Translations under genes and position numbers: made by a program
Part shown: positions 7,788-15,775 of the stretch, piece by piece
Position numbering within the stretch: the first letter of the stretch is position 1
Layout: each line of letters begins with the position of its first letter
The notes under the pieces: generated by a model
What the model was told of the DNA's origin: nothing
The model's database searches: none
The model's input: the letters and a program-made list of their open reading frames with translations, nothing else
From: JAAFIP01 sp031431335
GTDB taxonomy: Bacteria; Pseudomonadota; Gammaproteobacteria; Burkholderiales; Burkholderiaceae_C
Length of the DNA: 35,885 nt
Assembly: GCA_031431335.1 (NCBI GenBank)
Contig: JANPDG010000080.1
Span: forward strand, 1-35,885
Direction: 5' to 3'

Positions 7788-8682
7788 ATTTGGCAAAAAA
7801 GACGATAGCGCGCAAGACGCACCATTTCGCGCACGCGGCAAAACGCGCCTCAGCGCACAGGCCCCCACCGACAGCGTGGAGGCCATGCGGCAAAAAGCCA
7901 GGTTTCGGCTGATCGGCTCGGTGGTGTTGGTACTGGCAGGGGTGGTGGGCTTTCCCATTTTGTTTGACAGCCAGCCCCGCCCTGTAGCGGTGGATATTCC
8001 GATTGAAATTCCTGATAAAGCCCGGTCCAAGCCTCTGACCTTGCCTACGAACACTCCGTCCAGCCCCGCGCCTGCGGCAGTGGTGGAAGACAAAGCCAGC
8101 TTGTCTGGCAAAGAAGAGATCATTGCCTCGGGTCAGCCAGCTGCCAACCCGGTTGCCACTGCCCCGGCCAAGCCACTTGCTGCAGCCAGCACCGCAGCAG
8201 CAGACGCGGCCAAAATCAAGGCCAAATTGGCCGAAAAAGCAGCTGCTGACAAACTCGCGGCTGACAAGGCTGCCGCCGATAAATCAAGCACGGACAAAAC
8301 TGTCGCTGAGAAGGCAGCAGCCGATAAACTAACTGCTGAGAAGGCCAAAGAAGCGAAAGAAGCCAAGGCCAAGGCTGCTCTTGAGGCCAGCCGTGCCAAA
8401 GCATTGCTCGACGGCAAGCCCGCCGAGGCCAAGCCTACCGCTGACGCTGAGACAGGCCGCTTTATTGTGCAGTTCGGGGCGTTTACTGATGTCGCCAAGT
8501 CGCGCGAAGTGCGCCAAAAAGTCGAAAAAGCGGGCCTCAAAACCTACAGCCAAGTGGCCAAAAACGCCGACGGTGACCTGATCCGCGTGCGCGTGGGTCC
8601 GTTTGGCACCAGGGCCGAGGCCGACAAAGCCGCCGCCAAGATCAAGGCGCTGGGTTTGCCTGCTTCTATTTTGACCTTGTAA
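7774..8682 (+). CDS. SPOR domain cell-division protein (DedD-like)
   Basis: 302 residues from the ATG at 7774, which has AAAGG upstream and starts inside the 3' end of folC. A short cytoplasmic segment is followed by one membrane helix (FRLIGSVVLVLAGVVGFPILF) and a long Ala/Lys-rich periplasmic linker with repeated AADK and AEKA units. The C-terminal SPOR domain begins near GRFIVQFGAFTD. SPOR domains bind glycan strands lacking stem peptides at the septum, so this is probably an accessory division protein. The position between folC and cvpA matches dedD in other proteobacteria. The next gene's start follows its stop immediately. Confidence 0.88.
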   Translation: MAWFKFGKKDDSAQDAPFRARGKTRLSAQAPTDSVEAMRQKARFRLIGSVVLVLAGVVGFPILFDSQPRPVAVDIPIEIPDKARSKPLTLPTNTPSSPAPAAVVEDKASLSGKEEIIASGQPAANPVATAPAKPLAAASTAAADAAKIKAKLAEKAAADKLAADKAAADKSSTDKTVAEKAAADKLTAEKAKEAKEAKAKAALEASRAKALLDGKPAEAKPTADAETGRFIVQFGAFTDVAKSREVRQKVEKAGLKTYSQVAKNADGDLIRVRVGPFGTRAEADKAAAKIKALGLPASILTL

Positions 8683-9240
8683 ATGATGGAATATTTGCCG
8701 CAAGTCGCTCCCCTAGACTGGCTTGGCATCGCAGTAGTTTTCATCTCGTTTCTGATCGGCGCTTGGCGCGGGCTGGTGTACGAAGTGATGGCGGTGCTCG
8801 GCTGGATAGCTGCCTTTATTGTTGCGCAAATGCTGGCCTCAGAAGTTGGCGGTATGCTGCCAATGACAGCGCCCAACGAGTCGGTGCGCTACGCTGCGGG
8901 CTATGCCACGGTGTTCATTGCGACATTGATTGTGGCCAGCATGCTGACATGGTTTGCCAGCAAAGCCATCCAAAACATTGGGCTGCGGCCAGTAGACCGC
9001 ATCTTAGGTGCAGGCTTTGGCGTGGCGCGTGGCCTGCTGCTGCTGATGGCGCTGGTGATTGTGGTGCAAATGACGCCACTCAAAAATGGCCCGTGGTGGG
9101 CGCAGTCACAAGGCTATGTGGCCTTAGACACGCTGCTGAAAAAACTTAAACCTGTACTGCCGCCTGATTTGGGCAAGTACATCTCATGGCATCGGCCATT
9201 TAGTGCACAACAAGGGTTGCCAACATGTGTGGAATCGTAG
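8683..9240 (+). CDS. cvpA: CvpA family membrane protein
   Basis: 185 residues with four predicted membrane segments: DWLGIAVVFISFLIGAWRG, YEVMAVLGWIAAFIVAQML, a third around AAGYATVFIATLIVASML and a fourth near ARGLLLLMALVIVV. The LRPVDRILGAGFGVARG stretch is characteristic of the CvpA/colicin V production family. In E. coli the gene precedes purF as here; its exact role is still debated (envelope homeostasis, purine-linked). Its 3' end overlaps the purF start by 16 bases. It starts right after the stop of the SPOR gene (taaATGATG). Confidence 0.92.
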   Translation: MMEYLPQVAPLDWLGIAVVFISFLIGAWRGLVYEVMAVLGWIAAFIVAQMLASEVGGMLPMTAPNESVRYAAGYATVFIATLIVASMLTWFASKAIQNIGLRPVDRILGAGFGVARGLLLLMALVIVVQMTPLKNGPWWAQSQGYVALDTLLKKLKPVLPPDLGKYISWHRPFSAQQGLPTCVES

Positions 9241-10754
9241 GCGTAGCCTCTCAATCGCCGGTTAATCAATTGATCTATGACGCGCTGCTGCTGCTCCAGC
9301 ATCGCGGGCAAGACGCCGCAGGCATCGTTACCCAGCTGGGTACGAAGTTTTATATGCACAAAGCCAAGGGCATGGTGCGCGATGTGTTTCGCACCCGCAA
9401 TATGCGCGCGCTGCCCGGCAACATTGGCCTAGGCCAGGTGCGTTACCCCACGGCGGGTAATGCGTTTAGCGAAGAAGAGGCGCAGCCGTTTTACGTTAAC
9501 GCGCCGTTTGGTATTGTGCTGGTGCACAACGGTAATTTGACCAATGTGCCCGAGCTCAAAGAGCAATTGTTCAACGCTGACCATCGCCACATCAACACCG
9601 ACAGCGACACCGAAGTATTGATCAACGTACTGGCCCATGAGCTAGAAAAAACCACACGCGGCTTGCCCCGGTCGGCCGAAGGACGACTTTTGTCAGATTT
9701 TAAAGCTGCCGATGTGTTTGCTGCCGTGCGCGGTGTGCATGCGCGCGTCAAAGGCTCGTATGCCGTGGTGGCGCTCATTGCAGGCCACGGTTTGCTGGCG
9801 TTTCGCGACCCGTTTGGCATTCGTCCGCTGTGCATGGGCAAGTCTGATGACGGCACCATCATGGTGGCCAGCGAGTCGGTCACGCTGGAGGGCACTGGCC
9901 ACCATTTAGTGCGCAACATTGCGCCCGGTGAAGCTATTTTTGTTGATCTGCAAAACCAAGTGCACAGCGAGCAGTGCGCAGCCAAGACCCAGCTCAACCC
10001 CTGCATTTTTGAGTTCGTGTATTTAGCCCGACCGGACTCAGAAATGGACGGCATTTCGGTCTACCAAGCGCGCCTTAACTTGGGCGAAACACTGGCCAAG
10101 CGCGTCATCTCCACCGTGCCGCCTGACCAGATTGATGTGGTCATTCCTATCCCCGAGTCATCGCGCCCCAGTGCGCAGCAGCTAGCGCACTTGCTGGGCT
10201 TGCCGTACCGCGAAGGTTTTGTCAAAAACCGCTACGTTGGCCGCACCTTCATCATGCCGGGCCAGTCAGTACGCAAAAAGTCTGTGCGTCAAAAGCTCAA
10301 CACGATCAACAGTGAATTCAAAGGCCGTAACGTGCTGCTGGTAGACGATAGTATTGTGCGCGGCACCACCAGCAAAGAGATCGTGCAAATGGCCCGCGAC
10401 GCAGGCGCCCGCAAGGTGTACTTGGCCAGCGCCGCGCCGCCCGTGCGCTACCCCAATGTATATGGTATCGATATGCCCACCAGCGAAGAGCTGGTAGCGC
10501 ACAACCGCACAGTCGAAGAGATTCGCGTGCTGATTGGCTGCGACGCGCTGATCTACCAAGAGGTGGACGGCATGAAGGCGGCCATTGGCAAGCTCAACCC
10601 GGCGATCAAAGACTTTGATGCAAGTTGTTTTGATGGTGTGTATGTGACGGGCGATATTTCTGCGGGGGATGTCAAGCGCATCAACGAAAATCGCGTGGGC
10701 GTGGAGGAAAACGAAGAGGACACCTCACGCTTGGCCTTGCCAAACCAAAACTGA
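9225..10754 (+). CDS. purF: Amidophosphoribosyltransferase
   Basis: A 509-residue cytoplasmic enzyme for the first committed step of purine synthesis: PRPP and glutamine give 5-phosphoribosylamine. The N-terminal nucleophile cysteine directly follows Met (MCGIVGVA), and the glutaminase domain includes GLGQVRYPT. The PRPP-binding loop VLLVDDSIVRGTTS is in the C-terminal half. AAGGG lies nine bases upstream of the ATG, inside cvpA. It is the last gene of the folC operon before a convergent minus-strand operon; in many Burkholderiales metZ would follow directly, but here it is about 3.7 kb further on. Confidence 0.96.
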   Translation: MCGIVGVASQSPVNQLIYDALLLLQHRGQDAAGIVTQLGTKFYMHKAKGMVRDVFRTRNMRALPGNIGLGQVRYPTAGNAFSEEEAQPFYVNAPFGIVLVHNGNLTNVPELKEQLFNADHRHINTDSDTEVLINVLAHELEKTTRGLPRSAEGRLLSDFKAADVFAAVRGVHARVKGSYAVVALIAGHGLLAFRDPFGIRPLCMGKSDDGTIMVASESVTLEGTGHHLVRNIAPGEAIFVDLQNQVHSEQCAAKTQLNPCIFEFVYLARPDSEMDGISVYQARLNLGETLAKRVISTVPPDQIDVVIPIPESSRPSAQQLAHLLGLPYREGFVKNRYVGRTFIMPGQSVRKKSVRQKLNTINSEFKGRNVLLVDDSIVRGTTSKEIVQMARDAGARKVYLASAAPPVRYPNVYGIDMPTSEELVAHNRTVEEIRVLIGCDALIYQEVDGMKAAIGKLNPAIKDFDASCFDGVYVTGDISAGDVKRINENRVGVEENEEDTSRLALPNQN

Positions 10755-10794
10755 AACACAGCGCTACAACACAACACGAAGGCAGCGCAAGATA

Positions 10795-11967
10795 TCACTT
10801 GACCGCAGCTTGGCGCAAACGCCTGGCCAAAAAAGCCAAGCTGGCAACAGTGATCAGCACGCACACCAAGAGCGGAATGGCCATTTGCATGGTGCTAAAG
10901 CCCTCGCCTTTTAAAACCCGCATCATCAGTGTGTTTTGTGCCAGGGCGGGCACCCACAGGTGCCAAGGCTCTTCGCCACTTTGATTGAACAGGCTCACCA
11001 TCGGTAGCATGCTGACCAACAGCATGACCACGGTGCTGTTGGCCTGCGCTTCTTTAAAGCTCTTGCAGCGAATCGCCACCGCCATCAACAAGGCCGATGC
11101 CGCTGCAGCAAAGGGCAGCAGCACCACTAAGAACAGCGCAGCTTCGTGCCATCCAAACTGAAACATGGCCTGCAAGGTGTCGCTGCGCAGCAGCCACTGC
11201 CCGGGCAAAAAGCTCATGCAGCTGAGCACCGCAATCAGCATGCTCACGGTGGCCACCGCGCCCCATTTGCCTGCTGCCAAAACCCATGGCGGCACCGGGT
11301 TCATGAGCAGTGGCTCCAGCGAGCCGCGCTCGCGCTCGCCAGCCGTCGTGTCTAGCGCAGCATTTAAAGCGCCTGACACGACAGCCAGCAGCACAAAAAA
11401 TGCCAACATCCCGGTAAACTGCGCCGCCCGTGTTTGGTTGCTGGCCAAGTCACGCTCTTGCACTTTAATGGGCGAGAGCAGCGCTACAGACACGCCGCGC
11501 AGTGCAAGGCTCAAGGTCGCACGCTCTTGGCTAAACTGGTTAAGCAATTGCGCCACGCGCTGCACGCCAGACTCGCTTTGTTTGTTAGCGCTGTCGCTGA
11601 CTACCACTACTTCGGGTGCGTCGCCGCGTACCATAGTGGCTTCAAAATTTGCGGGCACCACCACCACCGGGTCAGCCAGTTTGGAGTCGCGCAGTTGCTG
11701 CTCGTAGTCTGCTGGCGCAATTTTGACTTGCCAAGTTTGGCGCTGCATAAAATTGTGCAAGCTGGGTGCATGCTCTATGCCTGCCACCAGCACCACGCGC
11801 TGCTCGGCCTTGGTCTCTAGGGTAGATATCAAGCTGGACAATGCCAGCAGCAAGGCAGGCCCCATCAGCACACTAGAGGCCAGCACAACGATGAGCGTGC
11901 GCCGATCGCGCATGGCGTCTAGTAGTTCTTTGCGGTACACGGCCCACACGCGGGTGAGTAGGTTCAT
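10795..11967 (-). CDS. ABC-2 type exporter permease, NatB-like
   Basis: 390 residues. An N-terminal membrane helix (LIVVLASSVLMGPALLLAL) is followed by a large extracytoplasmic domain of about 140 residues and then five or six membrane helices, the layout of NatB-type ABC-2 permeases. The short motif ERGSLEPLLMNPV between helices is typical of this group. The start overlaps the stop of the ATPase gene by four bases (ATGA), so they form one exporter. NatAB exports sodium in Bacillus; here the substrate is unknown. Its 3' end faces purF across 40 bases in which I see no clear hairpin. Confidence 0.88.
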   Translation of the reverse strand: MNLLTRVWAVYRKELLDAMRDRRTLIVVLASSVLMGPALLLALSSLISTLETKAEQRVVLVAGIEHAPSLHNFMQRQTWQVKIAPADYEQQLRDSKLADPVVVVPANFEATMVRGDAPEVVVVSDSANKQSESGVQRVAQLLNQFSQERATLSLALRGVSVALLSPIKVQERDLASNQTRAAQFTGMLAFFVLLAVVSGALNAALDTTAGERERGSLEPLLMNPVPPWVLAAGKWGAVATVSMLIAVLSCMSFLPGQWLLRSDTLQAMFQFGWHEAALFLVVLLPFAAAASALLMAVAIRCKSFKEAQANSTVVMLLVSMLPMVSLFNQSGEEPWHLWVPALAQNTLMMRVLKGEGFSTMQMAIPLLVCVLITVASLAFLARRLRQAAVK

Positions 11968-12785
11968 GCTGCTAGCTCCGCTTGGGGCGTGAAGGCCAGC
12001 TTGACAAACACCTCTTCAAAATCTGATTCACCTGTGCGCTGGCACAGCTCGTCCACCGTGCCAGTGGCCACTGTGCGTCCGTGCGACATGATGACCACGC
12101 TATCGCACAGGCGCTGCACCTCTTGCATGATGTGGGTTGAAAAGATAATGCATTTATTGCCGCCCTCAGGCGTACTTAAAAACCGCAGCGACTCGCGCAG
12201 CGCGCGTGTGGCCAACACGTCGAGTCCGTTGGTAGGCTCGTCCAGCACGATATTGGCAGGGTCGTGCACCAGCGCGCGGGCCAGAGCGGTTTTCATTCGC
12301 TCGCCTTGGCTAAACCCTTCTGTGCGGCGCTCCAGCAGCTCGCGCATGTCTAGCGTGTGCGCCAGTGCCTCAGCGCGGGTTTGGGCAGCGTCACGATGCA
12401 TGCCTTGAAGCTGGCCAAAGTAGACTATGTTCTCACGGGCAGTCAGGCGCGGGTACAGGCCGCGCGCGTCGCTCAAAATGCCCATGCGCGCGACAGCCTC
12501 TTGCGGTCTGCTGGCCACGTCAATACCGTCTACCGACATGCTGCCCGCGTTAGGCGAAATAAGCCCGGCCAGCATGCGCAGGGTGGTGGTTTTTCCAGCG
12601 CCGTTGGGGCCGAGCAGGCCGGTGATGTGGCCATCAGGCGCACGCACATTGGCATCTCGCACGGCGTGTACCAGCGCAGGAGGGGCGCGCTTAAAACTAA
12701 GCGACTTGACGGCGGCGTTCAAGCTCAGTTTTTGTGGCGCAGAAGGCGCAGCAAACGAACGCGCCAGATGTTCAATATGGATCAT
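11964..12785 (-). CDS. ABC transporter ATP-binding protein, NatA-like
   Basis: A 273-residue ATPase. Walker A is GPNGAGKTT (residues 59-67), the signature segment is FSQGE (158-162, a usual variant of LSGG in this group) and Walker B is NIVLDEPTNGLD (178-189). The switch histidine is in IIFSTHIMQEV. It overlaps the peptidase gene upstream and the permease gene downstream by four bases each, so the three genes are translationally coupled. It powers the adjacent permease; what is exported is not evident. Confidence 0.92.
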   Translation of the reverse strand: MIHIEHLARSFAAPSAPQKLSLNAAVKSLSFKRAPPALVHAVRDANVRAPDGHITGLLGPNGAGKTTTLRMLAGLISPNAGSMSVDGIDVASRPQEAVARMGILSDARGLYPRLTARENIVYFGQLQGMHRDAAQTRAEALAHTLDMRELLERRTEGFSQGERMKTALARALVHDPANIVLDEPTNGLDVLATRALRESLRFLSTPEGGNKCIIFSTHIMQEVQRLCDSVVIMSHGRTVATGTVDELCQRTGESDFEEVFVKLAFTPQAELAA

Positions 12786-14260
12786 GGGGGGCTCTGAAAC
12801 GCATTGTTTACCGGCGTGAATGCGGGTGGCCTGGGAATGTTTTTGACACAGGCCGTGTCGACAGCGCTGGCCTGCGCATCGTCCTCAAGGTCAATAAAGC
12901 GGTACAGCACATCGCGCATGCATTCCAGCGACATCACGCCATGCCCTGCATTGGGCACCACTACATGCTGCGCCTTGCTGCCTAGTGCCTGCGCTATGCG
13001 CGTGCCATGGCGCACGGGGGTGACGGGGTCGAGCCCGCCACTGAGCACCAGAGCAGGCGCGCTGCTGGCGGGCACGGTGTAAAAAGCGTTGACCACTTGG
13101 CCGCGCGGCCAGTAGGCGCAGGTGTCGATATAAAGTTGTCCAAATTCGGCACCAAAATCAGCACCTGGTTTGTCTGTTGACGCTGCCAAGCGCGGCATGT
13201 CCTCAGCGCACACCACTGAAAAGTGCATGCCTATGGCGAGTCGGCTTGTAGGACTGGCAGTGAGCGCGCCACTTAGCCCCAGTAGAGCGTCGTAGCGGCC
13301 CTGCTGCGCTTGGGTGATGGCATAAGGCAGGGCCGAGGTGAGTGCAGGCGTATACAGCGGGGCGCGTACGCTGGCCAGCACCATCTCGCGGGTCAGCGTG
13401 AGCCGCTCAGCCGTGCCGGTCAGTGGGTGCGTTAACGTGACTGCTCGGGGCAGTTGGGCGAGCAATGCAGCCCAGTCGGTGCGCAGCTTCGGGTAGGCGT
13501 TTTGGCAACCGGCATCTTGCTCACACGATGCGAGCAACGCGTTGAATGCCGCTTGACTGTCGGTCGATACGCTGGCGGGCAGGGCAATGTCGGGCGGGGC
13601 GACACCGTCGATGACCATGCGGCGCACAGATTGCGGAAACTGCCGTGCATACTCCAGCGCTGCCCGCGTGCCATATGAGCCGCCCACCAGGTTAATGCGC
13701 GGTGCGCCCAAGGCTTGCCGTACTGCATCAACATCTTGCATGGCCAAAGACGTGGTGAAAAAAAGAAGGTCACCGTAGGGCAGCTTTTGGAGTTGGCTTA
13801 AGCATTGGCGCAGCAGCAGGGTGCGCCGTGCAGGGTCGAGTTGCTGGGCCAGCGGTCCGCGCTGCTCGTCCTCGCACATCAGCGGCGCTGAGCGCCCAGT
13901 GCCGCGCTGGTCTACAAACACCAGATCGCGCCGGTTGTTTAAGCGGCGCATTTGCTGGGTCAGCGCTGGGGCTATGCCAATGGCGCTTTGCCCAGGCCCA
14001 CCGGCCAAGAAAAACACAGGGTCAGGCAATTTGCGCCGCGCCAGCGCTGGCACCACCACGTAATGCACCTCAATCTGCGCACCCTTGGCTTGGTCAGGGT
14101 TTAAGGCGCGTTGTACGAAGCCGCACTGCACTTGGGTGCTAAAGCCAGCCACTCTGCAAGAACTGAGGGTTTGCGCTGCTGCGGTATTTGAAAACAGCAG
14201 GCCCCACAACACACTTTGTACAAATCGATAAAACATACAAACTATTCTAGAGGTATTCAA
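12782..14260 (-). CDS. Exported alpha/beta-hydrolase peptidase (TAP / proline iminopeptidase-like)
   Basis: 492 residues with a hydrophobic signal sequence ending near TAAAQ. The fold signatures are the oxyanion region FFLAGGPGQS, then VFVDQRGTGRS, and the nucleophile elbow GGSYGT with S195. The acid and base are probably in GGLDPVTP and NAGHGV in the C-terminal TAP-like domain. Such enzymes remove N-terminal residues or short peptides in the periplasm. The start is a TTG at 14260 with AGAGGA a few bases upstream; an ATG at 14236 is an alternative. As the first gene of the coupled peptidase-ATPase-permease operon, it may act on the exporter's substrate, but that is inference. Confidence 0.87.
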   Translation of the reverse strand: MNTSRIVCMFYRFVQSVLWGLLFSNTAAAQTLSSCRVAGFSTQVQCGFVQRALNPDQAKGAQIEVHYVVVPALARRKLPDPVFFLAGGPGQSAIGIAPALTQQMRRLNNRRDLVFVDQRGTGRSAPLMCEDEQRGPLAQQLDPARRTLLLRQCLSQLQKLPYGDLLFFTTSLAMQDVDAVRQALGAPRINLVGGSYGTRAALEYARQFPQSVRRMVIDGVAPPDIALPASVSTDSQAAFNALLASCEQDAGCQNAYPKLRTDWAALLAQLPRAVTLTHPLTGTAERLTLTREMVLASVRAPLYTPALTSALPYAITQAQQGRYDALLGLSGALTASPTSRLAIGMHFSVVCAEDMPRLAASTDKPGADFGAEFGQLYIDTCAYWPRGQVVNAFYTVPASSAPALVLSGGLDPVTPVRHGTRIAQALGSKAQHVVVPNAGHGVMSLECMRDVLYRFIDLEDDAQASAVDTACVKNIPRPPAFTPVNNAFQSPP

Positions 14261-14451
14261 TGAATCCTCTGTTTATGCAGCTGAAAATGGGGGTAACGGA
14301 ATATTGAGTTTTGCAAAAGTGCTACCATAATGGCACTGATAAAAACCAGTTCCTTAAGCACATCGCATCCTACTGGTAAATGCTTTAAAAGCGCCATAAT
14401 CCGGGTCCAATTGGCCGATGCAGCCCAGATTACGAACGTATTGAATAAAAA
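14261..14451. other. Intergenic region upstream of metZ and of the divergent peptidase gene
   Basis: About 190 bases between divergent genes, so it must hold promoters for both. On the plus strand TTGAGT and CATAAT, 16 bases apart, occur around 14304-14331 and could serve metZ, but the match is modest. No riboswitch or conserved repeat is apparent. A 68-codon open frame on the minus strand here has no supporting features and I do not call it a gene. Confidence 0.35.
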
Positions 14452-15687
14452 ATGAAGCCTCACGATTCAAAACCCCTGCCCGAAGGCCTGCACGCTGACA
14501 CACTGGCCGTGCGTGCATCGATTGAGAAAAGCCAGTATGGTGAAAACTCAGAAGCGCTGTACTTAAGCTCGTGTTTTACCCAGCCCGACTCCGAAACCGC
14601 TGCGCGCCGGTTTGCAGGCGAAGAAGATGGCTACATCTACAGCCGCTTTACCAACCCGACGGTTGCCGCCATGGAGACGCGCCTGGCCGCCATGGAAGGC
14701 ACACAGGCGTGCATCGGCACCAGCAGCGGCATGAGCGCTATTTTGATGCTGTGCATGGGCTTGCTCAAGGCGGGCGACCATGTGCTGTGCTCACGTTCAG
14801 TGTTTGGCAGCACAATGAAGCTAATTGGCACTGAGTTTGGCAAGTTTGGGGTCGAGTCCACATTTGTGAGCCAAACGGATGTGGCCGAGTGGCAAGCCGC
14901 CATGCGGCCCAATACCCGCCTGCTGCTGGCCGAAACGCCTACCAACCCGCTCACCGAGGTGTGCGACATCCAGGCCTTGGCCGACATTGCGCACAACGCA
15001 GGCGCGCTGCTGGCGGTGGACAACTGCTTTTGCTCACCTGCGCTGCAAAAGCCCGTGCTGTTTGGCGCTGACATCATCATTCACTCGGGTACCAAATATT
15101 TAGACGGACAAGGCAGGGTGATTGCCGGCGCACTGTGCGCTTCTGAGGCGCTGGTTAAAGACAAGTTCATTCCTATCATGCGCAGCGCAGGCATGAGCCT
15201 GTCGCCGTTTAATGCCTGGGTGGTGCACAAAGGCCTGGAGACGCTGGGCATTCGCATGGAGGCGCAAAGCGCACGCAGCTTGCACATGGCGGCTTGGCTG
15301 GAGAGCCACCCGCTCGTGGCCCGCGTGTACTATCCCGGTTTACAAAGTCACCCGCAGCACGCGCTGGCCATGCGCCAACAAAACGCCACAGGCACGGGGC
15401 TGGGCGGTGCGGTGCTGAGCTTTGAAGTCAAAGGCGCTAACCCTGAGCGCATGCGTAAAAACGCTTTTCACGTCATCGACAGCACCCGCTTGATGACCGT
15501 GGCGTCCAATTTAGGTGACGTGAAAACCATCATCACCCACCCATCCAGCACATCGCATGGCCGGTTGACTGAAGCCCAGCGCTTGGCTGCAGGCATTACC
15601 CAAGGCATGGTGCGTTTGGCTGTGGGCTTGGAGCATGTGGGTGATTTGCAGACGGACTTGAACCGCGGCCTAGATACTTTGGCCTAA
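14452..15687 (+). CDS. metZ: O-succinylhomoserine sulfhydrylase
   Basis: A 411-residue PLP enzyme of the Cys/Met metabolism family, forming homocysteine from O-succinylhomoserine and sulfide. The PLP lysine is K215 in HSGTKYLDGQGR, a form typical of MetZ rather than MetB. The N-terminal segment GEEDGYIYSRFTNPTVAAMETRLAAMEG and the TPTNPLTEVCD region also fit. In related genomes metZ directly follows purF; here an oppositely oriented three-gene operon lies between. The gene looks intact and of normal length. Confidence 0.94.
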   Translation: MKPHDSKPLPEGLHADTLAVRASIEKSQYGENSEALYLSSCFTQPDSETAARRFAGEEDGYIYSRFTNPTVAAMETRLAAMEGTQACIGTSSGMSAILMLCMGLLKAGDHVLCSRSVFGSTMKLIGTEFGKFGVESTFVSQTDVAEWQAAMRPNTRLLLAETPTNPLTEVCDIQALADIAHNAGALLAVDNCFCSPALQKPVLFGADIIIHSGTKYLDGQGRVIAGALCASEALVKDKFIPIMRSAGMSLSPFNAWVVHKGLETLGIRMEAQSARSLHMAAWLESHPLVARVYYPGLQSHPQHALAMRQQNATGTGLGGAVLSFEVKGANPERMRKNAFHVIDSTRLMTVASNLGDVKTIITHPSSTSHGRLTEAQRLAAGITQGMVRLAVGLEHVGDLQTDLNRGLDTLA

Positions 15688-15701
15688 ATGTGGTTTAGGT
15701 A

Positions 15702-15769
15702 TTTTGGAAGAAAATAAGGCAGTTTTCCGACGTGGATATTAGATAGTTTGCTATTAATTTGATAACAAC
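15702..15769 (+). repeat. Interspersed element copy E (core 15723-15768)
   Basis: The copy fills most of the metZ-gltX gap and ends six bases before the gltX ATG. Flank ttttggaag and core TTTTCCGACGTGGATATTAG match the family; the 3' end reads TTTGATAACAA and can pair imperfectly with TTGCTAT. Confidence 0.88.
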
Positions 15770-15775
15770 TTGAAT

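Noticed and set aside
8209..8400. Repeat array in the SPOR gene
   Set aside because: The AADK/AEKA repetition is ordinary low-complexity linker of SPOR proteins, not a DNA repeat.
14257..14463. 68-codon open frame on the minus strand in the metZ upstream gap
   Set aside because: No recognisable domain, no ribosome binding site, and it spans a divergent promoter region and the metZ start.
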